Shown piece by piece: positions 25,149-34,632 of a stretch of DNA of 64,000 nucleotides. The first letter of the stretch is position 1; each line of letters begins with the position of its first letter. Location of the stretch: NCBI RefSeq assembly GCF_900090235.1, contig NZ_LT607750.1, forward strand, positions 1,004,501 through 1,068,500, given 5' to 3'. The notes beneath the pieces are model-generated. The model did not search any database. It was not told where the DNA came from and saw only the letters and a program-made list of their open reading frames with translations. Position numbers and translations under genes: made by a program. This stretch comes from Micromonospora echinaurantiaca. GTDB taxonomy: Bacteria; Actinomycetota; Actinomycetes; Mycobacteriales; Micromonosporaceae.

Positions 25149-25517
25149 GTGACCACGCCAGCGCAGACCGAGTCGACCGAGGCCAAGGCCCCTACTTCCG
25201 TCGTCCTCACCGACGTCGCGGCGCAGAAGGTCAAGGCCCTGATCGAGCAGGAGGGCCGCGACGACCTGCGGCTCCGGGTCGCGGTGCAGCCGGGCGGCTG
25301 CTCCGGCCTGCGGTACCAGCTCTTCTTCGACGAGCGCTCCCTCGACGGTGACATCGTCACCGACTACGACGGTGTCGAGGTCGTCGTCGACCGGATGAGC
25401 GCCCCCTACCTGGCCGGCGCCACCATCGACTTCGCCGACCGGATCGACGCCCAGGGCTTCACCATCGACAACCCCAACGCGGGCAGCTCCTGCGCCTGCG
25501 GCGACTCGTTCAGCTGA
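25149..25517 (+). CDS. erpA: Iron-sulfur cluster insertion protein (ErpA/HesB type)
   Basis: This A-type carrier delivers Fe-S clusters to apoproteins. The 122-residue protein has the three conserved cysteines in GGCSG (about 51) and CACG (about 115-118), plus the fold signature PNAGSSCACG at the C-terminus. The GTG at 25149 is preceded by GGGAG. An extended N-terminus of about 18 Thr/Glu-rich residues is normal in actinobacteria. The gene has its own promoter and a hairpin terminator after it. Likely clients in this window include NadA and the Rieske protein; this is inference. Confidence 0.93.
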   Translation: MTTPAQTESTEAKAPTSVVLTDVAAQKVKALIEQEGRDDLRLRVAVQPGGCSGLRYQLFFDERSLDGDIVTDYDGVEVVVDRMSAPYLAGATIDFADRIDAQGFTIDNPNAGSSCACGDSFS

Positions 25518-25533
25518 GTCGACTCCGAGCACC

Positions 25534-25574
25534 GACGGCGGGGCCGTCCCGGAAGGGGCGGCCCCGCCGCCGTC
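25534..25574 (+). terminator. Hairpin terminator after erpA
   Basis: A long GC-rich inverted repeat (GACGGCGGGGCCG paired with CGGCCCCGCCGCCGTC) begins 17 bases after the erpA stop. No T-tract follows, as is usual in high-GC actinobacteria. The spacer onward to adoK (25575-25762) also carries two copies of CAACCGTGCGG followed by similar GC-rich sequence. Confidence 0.65.
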
Positions 25575-25636
25575 TGCGGGGCGGTCTGCGGGCAGGGGGC
25601 GTTCAACCGTGCGGCCGCCGCCCGGCCGCCCGCTGA

Positions 25637-26740
<1,104 letters not shown>

Positions 26741-26815
26741 CCGGGCCGCCACCGTCGAGCACGCGGTCGTGGTGGGCGTACGACGCCCGCCCCGGCCGCG
26801 TGCCGCGTTCCGGGG

Positions 26816-27049
26816 TCAGTGCTGGCGGCGCACGTCGTAGGCGGGGCCGTCGTCGCCGGTGACCTTGCCGAGGAACTCGTGACCGCGCATCCGGCACCAG
26901 GCCGGGATGTCCACCGCCGCCGCCGGGTCGTCGGCCAGCACCCGGACCACGGTGCCCACCGGCAGCTCGGGCAGCCGGCGGGCGACCGCGATCACCGGCA
27001 GCGGGCAGCGCTGCCCGCGACAGTCCAGCACCTCCCGCGGCGCGGTCAC
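26816..27049 (-). CDS. TusA-family sulfur carrier protein
   Basis: This 77-residue protein carries the TusA motif CRGQRCPLPV, where the first Cys of CxxxxCP normally accepts sulfur, and ends YDVRRQH. TusA proteins accept persulfide from a cysteine desulfurase and pass it to tRNA modification or other acceptors. Its GTG overlaps the stop of the cysteine desulfurase gene by four bases, so the two products are almost certainly made together. An extra Cys lies in IPAWCRMRGH, as in many TusA-like proteins. Confidence 0.88.
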   Translation of the reverse strand: MTAPREVLDCRGQRCPLPVIAVARRLPELPVGTVVRVLADDPAAAVDIPAWCRMRGHEFLGKVTGDDGPAYDVRRQH

Positions 27050-28197
27050 AGCCCCACCACCCCCGCCTCGGCCCGCAGATCGGCGACGATCGCGGGCAGT
27101 TCGGTGAGGAACCGCTCCACGTCCGCCTCGGTCGTCTCCCGGTGCAGCGAAATCCGGACGTTGCCGTGCGAGAGCACGCCCATCGCCTCCAGCACGTGCG
27201 ACGGGCGCAGCGTCGACGAGGTGCACGACGAACCGGACGACACGGCGAATCCGCGCCGGTCCAGCGCGTGCAGCAGCGCCTCGCCGTCGACGTACAGGCA
27301 GGAGAAGGTGACCAGGTGCGGCAGCCGGTGGTCGGGATCACCCACCACCTCCACGTCCGGCACCTCGGCCGCCACCCGGGCCCGGATCCGGTCGACCAGG
27401 GGCGCCAGCCGGGCTGCCTCGGCCGCCGCGTCGGCCGCCGCCGCGCGCAGGCTCGCCGCCGCCGCCACCACCGCCGGCAGGTTCAGCGCGCCCGGCGTAC
27501 GGCCGGACTCCCGCTCGTCGGCCGGCCAGGGCGACTCCCAGCGGGTGCCCTTGCGCACCACCAGCAGCCCCACCCCGGCCGGGCCGCCCCACTTGTGCGC
27601 GCTGGCGGTCAGCACCGACCAGCCGGCCGGCACCGGCGCCCGGCCCACCGCCTGCGCCGCGTCGACGTAGAGCGGCACCCCGGCGTCCGCGCAGGTGGCG
27701 GCCGCCTCGGCGACCGGCTGGAGGGTGCCCACCTCGTGGCTGGCGGCGATCAGTGCGGCCAGCGCCACACCGGGGGCCCGGACCGCCGTGTCCCAGGCGG
27801 CGACGTCCAGCCGGCCGAGCCGGTCCACCGGCACCCCGAGGGCGGTGCCGCCGGCGGCGGTGTGCCGCTCGGCCGCGTGCAGCACGGCGGAGTGCTCGAT
27901 CTCCGAGTGCACCAGGATCGGGCCGATCCGGCGTCGCCCGGCCAGGCCGCCGAGGACGGCCGCGTGCGCGGCGCTCGTACCGCTGCCGGTGAAGGAGAGC
28001 TCGTCGGGGCGTACGCCCAGGGTCTCGGCGGTCGCGGCGCGCGCTGCGTCGAGGAGCTGGCGGGCCCGGCGGGCCTGCGTGTAGAGCTTGCCGGGGTCGG
28101 CCCAGCCGTCGTCGAGCGCGGCCAGCAGCGCCTGCCGGGCGACCGGGTGCAGCGGGGCGGCGGTCGCCGCGTCCAGATAGACCGGGGATGCGCTCAC
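27046..28197 (-). CDS. Cysteine desulfurase (NifS/IscS class V aminotransferase)
   Basis: This PLP enzyme removes sulfur from cysteine as an enzyme-bound persulfide. The 383-residue protein has YVDAAQAVG, the PLP-Lys in SAHKWGGPAG, and the catalytic Cys in SSGSSCTSSTLRPS, where the long Cys loop suggests an IscS/NifS-like group I enzyme. It starts at GTG 28197 with the typical VYLDAATAAPLHP N-terminus. It is coupled to a TusA-like carrier, which suggests a role in sulfur relay (tRNA thiolation) rather than bulk Fe-S assembly. No isc or suf genes are nearby. Confidence 0.92.
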   Translation of the reverse strand: MSASPVYLDAATAAPLHPVARQALLAALDDGWADPGKLYTQARRARQLLDAARAATAETLGVRPDELSFTGSGTSAAHAAVLGGLAGRRRIGPILVHSEIEHSAVLHAAERHTAAGGTALGVPVDRLGRLDVAAWDTAVRAPGVALAALIAASHEVGTLQPVAEAAATCADAGVPLYVDAAQAVGRAPVPAGWSVLTASAHKWGGPAGVGLLVVRKGTRWESPWPADERESGRTPGALNLPAVVAAAASLRAAAADAAAEAARLAPLVDRIRARVAAEVPDVEVVGDPDHRLPHLVTFSCLYVDGEALLHALDRRGFAVSSGSSCTSSTLRPSHVLEAMGVLSHGNVRISLHRETTEADVERFLTELPAIVADLRAEAGVVGL

Positions 28198-28392
28198 GGC
28201 TGTCCACGCTATCGCGCCGGTACGCCCAAGATCCCCCCGATGGGGGCGGACAGCGACCCCAACACGGTCCAGCCCGTCATGGTCGAGTAATCTGCGACCG
28301 TCGGTGACGCCTTTGCCGCCGGTGCTGTCGCTCCGCCCGATGGGGCGGCAGAAGAGAACAGACACCGCGGCGCGCTAGGGAGGCAGGACCAG

Positions 28393-29364
28393 GTGGTCGC
28401 AAGGAGTTCGGAGGTACGGCCCACGGCCGTACGGCACAGCGCTTCCCCAGGAGCCGGTGGGCGCCGGCGGCGTGGTGCTGGTCGGGTCGCCGGGCTCGGT
28501 CTCGGCGGGGCGGCGCTGCTGGTCCTGCTCACGGGCTGCGACGTCGGCGCGGCGTTCGACGGCTTCGGCTGGCCGCAGGGTGGCATCTCCGCGGAGTCCC
28601 GCCGGATGTACGACCTGTGGATCGCCTCGTGCATCGCGGCGCTCGCGGTCGGCGTCTTCGTGTGGGGCCTGATCTTCTGGTGCGTCGTCCGCTACCGCAA
28701 GCGGGGCAACGAACTGCCGGTGCAGACCCGCTACAACATGCCGATGGAGTTCCTCTACACCATCGCGCCGATCCTGATCGTCTCCGTGCTCTTCTACTAC
28801 ACGGCGATCGTGCAGACCGACGTGGTCAAGACGACCAAGAACCCCGATGTCACCGTCGAGGTGGTCGCCTTCAAGTGGAACTGGCAGTTCAACTACCGCG
28901 ACGGTCAGGGCCCGGAGGCCAACACGGTCGCCTCGACGCTGGGCACCAGCGAGGTCATCCCGATCCTGGTGCTGCCGAGCAACCGGTCCATCCGGTTCGA
29001 GGAGACCAGCCGGGACGTCATCCACTCGTTCTGGGTGCCGGAGATGCTGTTCAAGCGGGACGTCATGCCGGGCAAGATCCGCAACGTGTTCGAGGTCTCC
29101 AGCCTGGAGACCGAGGGCGCCTACGTGGGGCGCTGCGCCGAGCTCTGCGGCAGCTACCACGCGTTCATGAACTTCGAGCTGCGGGTCGTGTCGCCGGAGA
29201 AGTACGAGCAGTTCCTCGCGGCCAAGCAGGACGGCAAGTCGACCCAGGAGGCGCTGACGGCCATCGGCGAGGAGCCGTACGCCCAGACCACCCGGCCGTT
29301 CGAGACGCGGCGCACGGAAGCCAACTTCAACCCGGACAACGCTCCGGTTGGCGCGGGAAGCTGA
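28393..29364 (+). CDS. ctaC: Cytochrome c oxidase subunit II
   Basis: CtaC carries the binuclear CuA centre that accepts electrons from the bcc complex. The 323-residue protein begins with an Arg-rich leader and a lipobox (VLLTGC, Cys49), so it is probably a lipoprotein. Two membrane helices (about 75-95 and 115-135) follow. The CuA domain has HSFWVPE (His about 211) and GRCAELCGSYHAFM (Cys about 247 and 251). The GTG at 28393 lies downstream of GGGAGG. It heads an operon with ctaF. The subunit I gene ctaD is not in this window. The 195-bp spacer to the desulfurase gene contains two short GC-rich hairpins. Confidence 0.95.
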   Translation: MVARSSEVRPTAVRHSASPGAGGRRRRGAGRVAGLGLGGAALLVLLTGCDVGAAFDGFGWPQGGISAESRRMYDLWIASCIAALAVGVFVWGLIFWCVVRYRKRGNELPVQTRYNMPMEFLYTIAPILIVSVLFYYTAIVQTDVVKTTKNPDVTVEVVAFKWNWQFNYRDGQGPEANTVASTLGTSEVIPILVLPSNRSIRFEETSRDVIHSFWVPEMLFKRDVMPGKIRNVFEVSSLETEGAYVGRCAELCGSYHAFMNFELRVVSPEKYEQFLAAKQDGKSTQEALTAIGEEPYAQTTRPFETRRTEANFNPDNAPVGAGS

Positions 29365-29374
29365 GGGAGCGGGC

Positions 29375-29800
29375 ATGAAGACCGAGTGGCGTATCTTCCT
29401 GGTCATCGCCGGGTTCCTGCTCTTCGCGACCGTCCTGTACGGCGCCTGGACGGCCGGTGAGTCCGGCGGCGTCGAGTGGGTGGGCACCACGGCCCTGCTG
29501 CTGTCCTTCCTGCTCTGCGCGATGTGCGGTGGCTTCTTCTGGTTCGTCTCCCGCCGCATCGACCTGCGCCCGGAGGACCGGCCGGACGCCGAGATCGCCG
29601 ACGGCGCGGGCGAGGTCGGCTTCTTCAGCCCGGGCAGCTACTGGCCGTTCGGCATCGCGCTGTCCGCCTCGATCGCCGGCCTCGGCCTGGTGTTCTGGCA
29701 GTTCTGGCTGGTGGGTCTCGGCCTGCTGGCGGTCGTCTTCGCCGCCTGCGGCCTGCTCTTCGAGTACTACACCGGTACCCGGCGCACCGCCGAGCACTGA
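29375..29800 (+). CDS. ctaF: Actinobacterial cytochrome c oxidase subunit IV
   Basis: This 141-residue protein with four hydrophobic segments matches the actinobacteria-specific aa3 oxidase subunit IV: MKTEWRIFLVIAGFLLF at the start, an SRRIDLRPEDRPDAEIADGAGE loop, and FFSPGSYWPFG. It sits 10 bp after ctaC with GAGGGAG as ribosome site, as in other actinobacteria where ctaC-ctaF are paired and ctaD is elsewhere. It stabilises the oxidase in the bcc-aa3 supercomplex. Confidence 0.92.
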   Translation: MKTEWRIFLVIAGFLLFATVLYGAWTAGESGGVEWVGTTALLLSFLLCAMCGGFFWFVSRRIDLRPEDRPDAEIADGAGEVGFFSPGSYWPFGIALSASIAGLGLVFWQFWLVGLGLLAVVFAACGLLFEYYTGTRRTAEH

Positions 29801-29825
29801 GCCGGCCTCGCCGGACGAGCCTGCC

Positions 29826-29857
29826 GAAGCCCGTCTCCCTCCGGGGAGGCGGGCTTC
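29826..29857 (+). terminator. Hairpin terminator after ctaC-ctaF
   Basis: A 14-bp stem with one G-U pair (GAAGCCCGTCTCCC with GGGAGGCGGGCTTC) and a 4-base loop follows ctaF by 25 bases. It separates ctaCF from the convergent zinc-ribbon gene. Confidence 0.75.
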
Positions 29858-29887
29858 GTGCCGTCCGGCCGTTCGGGGTGGGTGGTG

Positions 29888-30088
29888 TCAGGCGGCGCGC
29901 CGCTGCACCGGCCGCCGCCGGTCGGTCAGGCGGGCGGCGCGGAACGTGAAGGTGGCGACCAGCACGGCGGAGCCGCAGCGGGTGCAGATCAGCTCGGGGC
30001 AGTCGGCGCCGTGGCCGTCGACGCACGGCGGCGCCTCGAACGGCTGAACGCCCTCGCAGGTGTCGCAGTGGAGTTCGCGATCCGGCAC
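29888..30088 (-). CDS. Small Cys-rich (zinc-ribbon-like) protein
   Basis: This 66-residue protein has ELHCDTCEG near its start, then PPCVDGHGADC and LICTRCGSA, giving CxxC pairs able to bind one zinc. A basic tail ends VQRRAA. GTG 30088 was chosen because AGGAGG lies six bases upstream; the longer frame from 30172 lacks this. It is probably a conserved zinc-ribbon protein. It is convergent to ctaF and unrelated by any visible motif. Binding to nucleic acid or protein is possible but not shown. Confidence 0.78.
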   Translation of the reverse strand: MPDRELHCDTCEGVQPFEAPPCVDGHGADCPELICTRCGSAVLVATFTFRAARLTDRRRPVQRRAA

Positions 30089-30147
30089 GGGACGCCTCCT
30101 CTCCCTCCGGGCTCCCGGCAGGCGGCTGAACGCGCGTCGGGAGCGGA

Positions 30148-30167
30148 AAACTACTCGGCTGTAGTTT
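30148..30167. promoter_or_regulatory. AT-rich palindrome upstream of the zinc-ribbon gene
   Basis: AAACTAC and GTAGTTT form a 7-bp inverted repeat with a 6-base spacer, about 60 bp before the start of the small Cys-rich gene. Such an AT-rich dyad stands out from the GC-rich background and suggests a repressor site or promoter. The rest of the 274-bp spacer (30089-30362) shows no gene. Confidence 0.4.
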
Positions 30168-30362
30168 GGCACGCGGGTCCGACATGTCCGCCGTCACCCG
30201 CCGGCCGAGCCGGCTGACCTGGGCAGGCGGCCTTTCCCACGGACCGAGCGTCCGGACGCCGGGGGGCGTTGGTGAGGTGCGGTAGGTCGCGGTGTCCCGG
30301 GGCTTGGCGACCGTGATATGCCGCAATCTCGGCCGCGGCCAGGCCAGGCCGGGCGGGGGCGG

Positions 30363-31409
30363 TCAGAGGGAGCGGGCGGTGGCGATCCAGCGGTCGAGGA
30401 CGGCGGCGGCCGCGCCGGAGTCGATGGACTCGGCCGCCCGCGTCATCCCGGCGCGCAGCGCCTCGATCAGGTCGCCGTCGAGCGGCCCCTGGGTGGCCAG
30501 GGCGGCCGCCGAGTTGACCAGCACGGCGTCCCGGACCGGGCCGGGCTCGCCGGCGAGCAGGCGCCGGGCCACCTCGGCGTTGTAGGCGGCGTCCCCGCCC
30601 CGCAGGTCGGCGAGGGTGGACCGGGGTACCCCGAGGTCGACCGCGTCCAGCACGGCCTCTCGCACGGTGCCGCCCTGGGCCACCCAGACGCGGGTCGGCG
30701 CGGCGGTGGTGAACTCGTCCAGGCCGTCCTCGCCGCGCATCACCAGCACCGAGTCACCCCGGGCGGCGAAGACGCCGGCCATCACCGGGGCCATCCGCAG
30801 GTCGAAGCAGCCCACCGCGCCGCCCCGGGGCCGGGCCGGGTTGGTCAGCGGGCCGAGGAAGTTGAAGGCGGTGGGTACGCCCAGCTCACGCCGGACGGGA
30901 CCGGCGTGCCGCATGCCGGGGTGGAACCGGGCGGCGAAGCAGAACCCGATGCCGGCCTCGGTGACGCACCGGGCCACGCCCTCCGGGCCGAGGTCGAGCG
31001 GGACGCCGAGGAACTCCAGCAGATCGGCGGTGCCGCAGGACGAGGAGGCGGCCCGGTTGCCGTGCTTGACCACCCGTACGCCCGCGCCGGCCACCACCAG
31101 CGCGGTCATCGTGGAGATGTTGACCGTGTGGGCGAGGTCACCGCCGGTGCCCACCACGTCGAGTGCGCTGGCCCGCAGCTCGTCGGGCAGCTCGACCTGG
31201 ACCGCCCGGCCGAGCATCGCCTCGACCAGCCCGGCCAGCTCGGCCGAGGTCTCGCCCTTCGCTCGCAGGCCGACCGCGAAACCGGCGATCTGGGCCGCGG
31301 AGGCGGCGCCGGACATGATCTCGCCCATCGCCCAGGCGGTGTCGGCGGTGGACAGCTCCTCGCCGCGCAGCAGCGCGTTGAGCAGGTGCGGCCAGGTCCG
31401 ATCGCCCAT
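30363..31409 (-). CDS. trpD: Anthranilate phosphoribosyltransferase
   Basis: TrpD joins anthranilate to phosphoribosyl pyrophosphate in tryptophan synthesis. The 348-residue protein has [17 protein letters not shown] (PRPP loop), [18 protein letters not shown], and [11 protein letters not shown]. The ATG at 31409 is preceded by GGGAGG. The same frame stays open upstream but that extension overlaps the receiver gene and is not supported. No other trp gene is nearby. From memory, a trpD also lies beside ctaE in M. tuberculosis, so the placement is ancestral. Confidence 0.94.
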   Translation of the reverse strand: MGDRTWPHLLNALLRGEELSTADTAWAMGEIMSGAASAAQIAGFAVGLRAKGETSAELAGLVEAMLGRAVQVELPDELRASALDVVGTGGDLAHTVNISTMTALVVAGAGVRVVKHGNRAASSSCGTADLLEFLGVPLDLGPEGVARCVTEAGIGFCFAARFHPGMRHAGPVRRELGVPTAFNFLGPLTNPARPRGGAVGCFDLRMAPVMAGVFAARGDSVLVMRGEDGLDEFTTAAPTRVWVAQGGTVREAVLDAVDLGVPRSTLADLRGGDAAYNAEVARRLLAGEPGPVRDAVLVNSAAALATQGPLDGDLIEALRAGMTRAAESIDSGAAAAVLDRWIATARSL

Positions 31410-31501
31410 GGTGGGCCTCCCGAGCGAAGCGAGCGGGTGCGGGTGGACGCGCCAACCGGCGCCGGTCGGCCCGACGCGGTGGCGGGGCCGGTGCGGGGAC
31501 G

Positions 31502-31897
31502 TCAGGCGGGGGCGTGCGTCCGCAGCAGCTCGGCCACCGTGGTGCCGGTGGTCACCGGGTCGAGCGGGTGCACCAGGGTGGCGTCGACCTCGGCGTACGC
31601 GGCGAGCCATCGGTCGGCGGCACGGGCGATGACCACGCAGGTCGGGGGAGAGTCCTCGCGGTCGTCCTTGATCTGCCGGGCGATGCCGAGGCCGCCGCCC
31701 GGACTGGCCTCGCCGTCGAGCAGCAGCAGGTCGATCTCGTAGTCGTCGACCAGCCGGACGCACTCGGCGTAGTCGCTGGCCTCGACGAACTCGACCTGAA
31801 GGCCGGGCGCGGGTCGGGTGCCCACGGCGAGCCGCATCCGGTCACGGACCTGCGGGTCGTCGCTGTAGAGCAGGATGGTGCACGAACGATCGCTCAT
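31502..31897 (-). CDS. Stand-alone receiver-like protein with degenerate active site
   Basis: The 131-residue protein has the CheY-like pattern: ILLYSDD at the first strand (Asp13-Asp14), LLLLDGE with Asp61 in the phospho-acceptor position, VVIARAAD at the fourth strand and TLVHPLDP at the fifth. Two switch residues differ from the norm: the Ser/Thr is Ala (about 91) and the invariant Lys before Pro is His110. There is no output domain. Without the Lys it may not respond to phosphorylation in the usual way. Start ATG 31897 has a GGGAG-containing leader. It lies between trpD and the CtaG-like gene on the same strand. Confidence 0.8.
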   Translation of the reverse strand: MSDRSCTILLYSDDPQVRDRMRLAVGTRPAPGLQVEFVEASDYAECVRLVDDYEIDLLLLDGEASPGGGLGIARQIKDDREDSPPTCVVIARAADRWLAAYAEVDATLVHPLDPVTTGTTVAELLRTHAPA

Positions 31898-32003
31898 GGT
31901 TCGACTGGCTCCCACCTCGTAGCTGCCCGCTGATCGTACCGGTCGGTGTGAGGTGCGCGACGTCCTGCCCGGGGGTGCCCGGGGTGCTTACCGTCGGCGC
32001 GGC

Positions 32004-32948
32004 TCAGGCGGCGGACTCCGCGGCGCGCTGGCGGGCCTCCTGGCGGTCCAGCTCGCGGTCGATCCGGCGGGATTCCCGCTCGGCCTGCTTCATCCACTGC
32101 ACGACCAGCACGGCGAGCATGGTCACACTGACGAACTCGCCACCGGCCCACAGGATGCCGCCGGCGAGCACCTGGTCGTCCCACGGGTCGGCCCAGCTGA
32201 GCCCGAGCGACGGGTACCAGTCGCCGCCGAAGAGCGTGCTGCTCTGCATGATGGTGAGCCCGAGCACGGTGTGGAACGGCACCGAGAGCAGCATCAGCAA
32301 GGCCCGCGCCGGGTACGGCCAGCGGCCGGGCAGCGGGTCGAGGCCGAGCAGCGGCCAGAAGAACACGCAGCCGGTCATGATGAAGTGCGCGTGCACCAGC
32401 TCGTGCGCCCAGACGTGCTCCAGGGTGAACCGGTAGAGGTCGGTGAAGTAGAGCGCGAACGGGTTCACCACGAAGATGGCGAACGCCACCAGCGGGAAGC
32501 TGTAGATCCGCGCGATCCGGCTGTGCACGATCGCCAGCAGCCGCTTGCGCGGCCGCTGCGGCAGGGTGCGCAGGGCCAGCGTCATCGGGGCGCCCAGGGC
32601 GAGGAAGATCGGCGAGATCATCGACAGCACCATGTGCTGCACCATGTGCACCGACAGCAGCGCGGTGTCGTACGCGTGCAGGCCGCTGACCGTGACCAAC
32701 GCGATACCGCCCAGGCCGGGGCCGAGGAAGAAGACCGTCCGGGAGACCGGCCACCGGTCGCCGCGCATCCGCAGCCGGTGCACCCCGTAGAGGTAGACGC
32801 CGGCGGCCAGCACCAGGCCGACGGCGAGCCAGCTGTCCAGCCGGGTCTCGGTGAACACCGAGGTGACGGTGAACGGCGGCGGGGTCGGCTCACCTCCCGG
32901 CAGGGCGGCGACCGAGGTGGCGGCGGAGATCCGATCGACGTGCAGCAC
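32004..32948 (-). CDS. CtaG-like cytochrome c oxidase assembly protein (caa3 type)
   Basis: This 314-residue protein with about seven hydrophobic segments has the caa3_CtaG signatures, namely SVHMVQHMVLSMISPIFLALG, ELVHAHFIMTGCVFFWPLLG and LGLTIMQSSTLFGGDWYP, with several conserved His residues in membrane segments suited to metal handling. The family helps assemble copper centres of oxidases in Bacillus; the actinobacterial role is inferred. It starts at GTG 32948, seven bases after a TAGGCT (-10-like), divergent from ctaE. The tail is charged and Arg/Glu-rich. Confidence 0.87.
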   Translation of the reverse strand: MLHVDRISAATSVAALPGGEPTPPPFTVTSVFTETRLDSWLAVGLVLAAGVYLYGVHRLRMRGDRWPVSRTVFFLGPGLGGIALVTVSGLHAYDTALLSVHMVQHMVLSMISPIFLALGAPMTLALRTLPQRPRKRLLAIVHSRIARIYSFPLVAFAIFVVNPFALYFTDLYRFTLEHVWAHELVHAHFIMTGCVFFWPLLGLDPLPGRWPYPARALLMLLSVPFHTVLGLTIMQSSTLFGGDWYPSLGLSWADPWDDQVLAGGILWAGGEFVSVTMLAVLVVQWMKQAERESRRIDRELDRQEARQRAAESAA

Positions 32949-33044
32949 GCTTTTCAGCCTAGGTCAGGCGAAGCGGACGACCCCGATCGGGCCACGGACG
33001 CCACCGGTTTGGCACCCCGCTGATCGCCGGCCCCGGTCAAGGGC

Positions 33045-33050
33045 AATAAT
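33045..33050 (+). promoter_or_regulatory. Predicted leaderless -10 element of ctaE
   Basis: AATAAT is followed by exactly six bases and then GTG at 33057. The same spacing is found at other leaderless starts in this window. A weak TGATCG lies 18 bases upstream. No ribosome site precedes the GTG. Confidence 0.4.
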
Positions 33051-33056
33051 GACCGC

Positions 33057-33656
33057 GTGACTGCGGCCCCAGCCATTGACAAGAGCCGGATCCACTCCCT
33101 GACCCGACCCAACATGGTCAGCGTCGGGACGATCGTGTGGCTCTCCAGCGAACTCATGTTCTTCGCGGCGCTGTTCGCGATGTACTTCTCCATCCGCGCG
33201 GCGGCGCCGGAGCAGTGGGCGGAGCACACCGAGCACCTCAACATCCCGTACGCGACCACCTTCACGGTGATCCTGGTGTTGTCCTCGGTGACCTGCCAGC
33301 TCGGTGTGTTCGCCGCCGAGAAGGGTGACGTCCACGCCCTGCGGCGCTGGTTCACGATCACCTTCGTGATGGGCCTGATCTTCGTGCTCGGTCAGCTCAA
33401 CGAGTACCGCGAGCTGGTGCACGAGGGCATCAAGATCAACGAAGACGGTTACGGGTCGATGTTCTACCTGACCACCGGCTTCCACGGTCTGCACGTGACC
33501 GGTGGTCTGGTCGCCTTCATCATCTTCATGATCCGCACCACCATGGGCCGGTTCACCCCGGCGCAGGCCACGTCCGCGATCGTCGTGTCGTACTACTGGC
33601 ACTTCGTCGACGTGGTGTGGATCGGGCTCTACGCCATGATCTACTGGCTTCAGTGA
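33057..33656 (+). CDS. ctaE: Cytochrome c oxidase subunit III
   Basis: This 199-residue protein has five membrane segments and the short actinobacterial subunit III pattern: [32 protein letters not shown] and [20 protein letters not shown]. It belongs to the aa3 oxidase. GTG 33057 was chosen for the conserved N-terminus and the -10 placement. It is followed by qcrCAB, forming the supercomplex operon ctaE-qcrC-qcrA-qcrB found across actinobacteria. Confidence 0.95.
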   Translation: MTAAPAIDKSRIHSLTRPNMVSVGTIVWLSSELMFFAALFAMYFSIRAAAPEQWAEHTEHLNIPYATTFTVILVLSSVTCQLGVFAAEKGDVHALRRWFTITFVMGLIFVLGQLNEYRELVHEGIKINEDGYGSMFYLTTGFHGLHVTGGLVAFIIFMIRTTMGRFTPAQATSAIVVSYYWHFVDVVWIGLYAMIYWLQ

Positions 33657-33728
33657 TCTTGGCGCGTCACGAACCGCGCCGCTGCTCCGTCCCCTGAGAC
33701 AAGGTCCAACCGGTTAAGGACACAGGTC

Positions 33729-34565
33729 ATGACTTCTGACAACGACCGCCGACGCGGTCTGCTCGCGCGACTGCGCGGGCGGCCCGTAGCGCGCAGCAGG
33801 GGCCGCCGCCGGCTGGGTGCCGCGGTCCGGCTGTTCGCCGCGCTGATGTTGGCCGGCGGCGCCTACACCGTCTTCGCCCCCGGCGTGCAGGCGCAGGACA
33901 ACCCGCCGCTGACCGGCGCCGCCGCGGAGGGCAAGGCGCTGTTCGACGTGAGCTGTGTGACCTGCCACGGTCGCAACGCGCAGGGTGTCGAGGGGCGCGG
34001 GCCGAGCCTGATCGGCGTCGGCGCGGCCTCGGTCGAGTTCCAGGTCGGCACCGGCCGCATGCCGATGGCCCGGCAGGAGGCCCAGGCGCAGCGCAAGCCG
34101 GAGCTCTTCACCGACGAGCAGACCCGCCAGCTGGCCCAGTACATCCAGGAGCTCGGCGGCGGCCCGGTCGTGCCCGAGGGCGCGAACCTGCACTCCGACG
34201 CCAACATCGCCGCCGGTGGCGAGCTGTTCCGGATCAACTGCTCGCAGTGCCACGCCTTCGGCGGTGGCGGCGGCGCCCTCTCCTCCGGCAAGTACGCGCC
34301 GAGCCTGCGCCCGGCCACCGACCGGCAGATCTACGCCGCCATGCTGAGCGGCCCGCAGAACATGCCGGTGTTCGGGGACAACCAGATCACCCCGGAGCAG
34401 AAGGCGGACATCATCGCCTACATCCAGGAGACGCTGAAGCACGACCAGGACCCGGGTGGCTTCAACCTCGGCCGGTACGGCCCCTCGACCGAGGGCCTGG
34501 CGATCTTCCTGGTGGGCATCGTCGCGCTGGTCTTCACGAGCCTGTGGATTGCGGGCAAGTCGTGA
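33729..34565 (+). CDS. qcrC: Diheme cytochrome c subunit of the bcc complex
   Basis: QcrC is the cytochrome cc that replaces soluble cytochrome c and passes electrons straight to CtaC. The 278-residue protein has an Arg-rich N-terminus, a signal/anchor helix (about 28-50), two heme-binding motifs CVTCH (about 77-81) and CSQCH (about 171-175), and a C-terminal anchor helix (LAIFLVGIVALVFTSLWIAG). The ATG at 33729 begins the Arg-rich leader; AAGGA lies just upstream. It is 72 bp after ctaE. Confidence 0.95.
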   Translation: MTSDNDRRRGLLARLRGRPVARSRGRRRLGAAVRLFAALMLAGGAYTVFAPGVQAQDNPPLTGAAAEGKALFDVSCVTCHGRNAQGVEGRGPSLIGVGAASVEFQVGTGRMPMARQEAQAQRKPELFTDEQTRQLAQYIQELGGGPVVPEGANLHSDANIAAGGELFRINCSQCHAFGGGGGALSSGKYAPSLRPATDRQIYAAMLSGPQNMPVFGDNQITPEQKADIIAYIQETLKHDQDPGGFNLGRYGPSTEGLAIFLVGIVALVFTSLWIAGKS

Positions 34566-34632
34566 CCGGGCGGATCGTTCGTTTCAGTGCTGTGGTGCCG
34601 CGGCTCGGCACCGCGCGTAGCGAGGTGACGGC

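Noticed and set aside
31410..31763. N-terminal extension of trpD
   Set aside because: The added sequence overlaps the receiver gene and has no TrpD similarity, while ATG 31409 has a good GGGAGG site.
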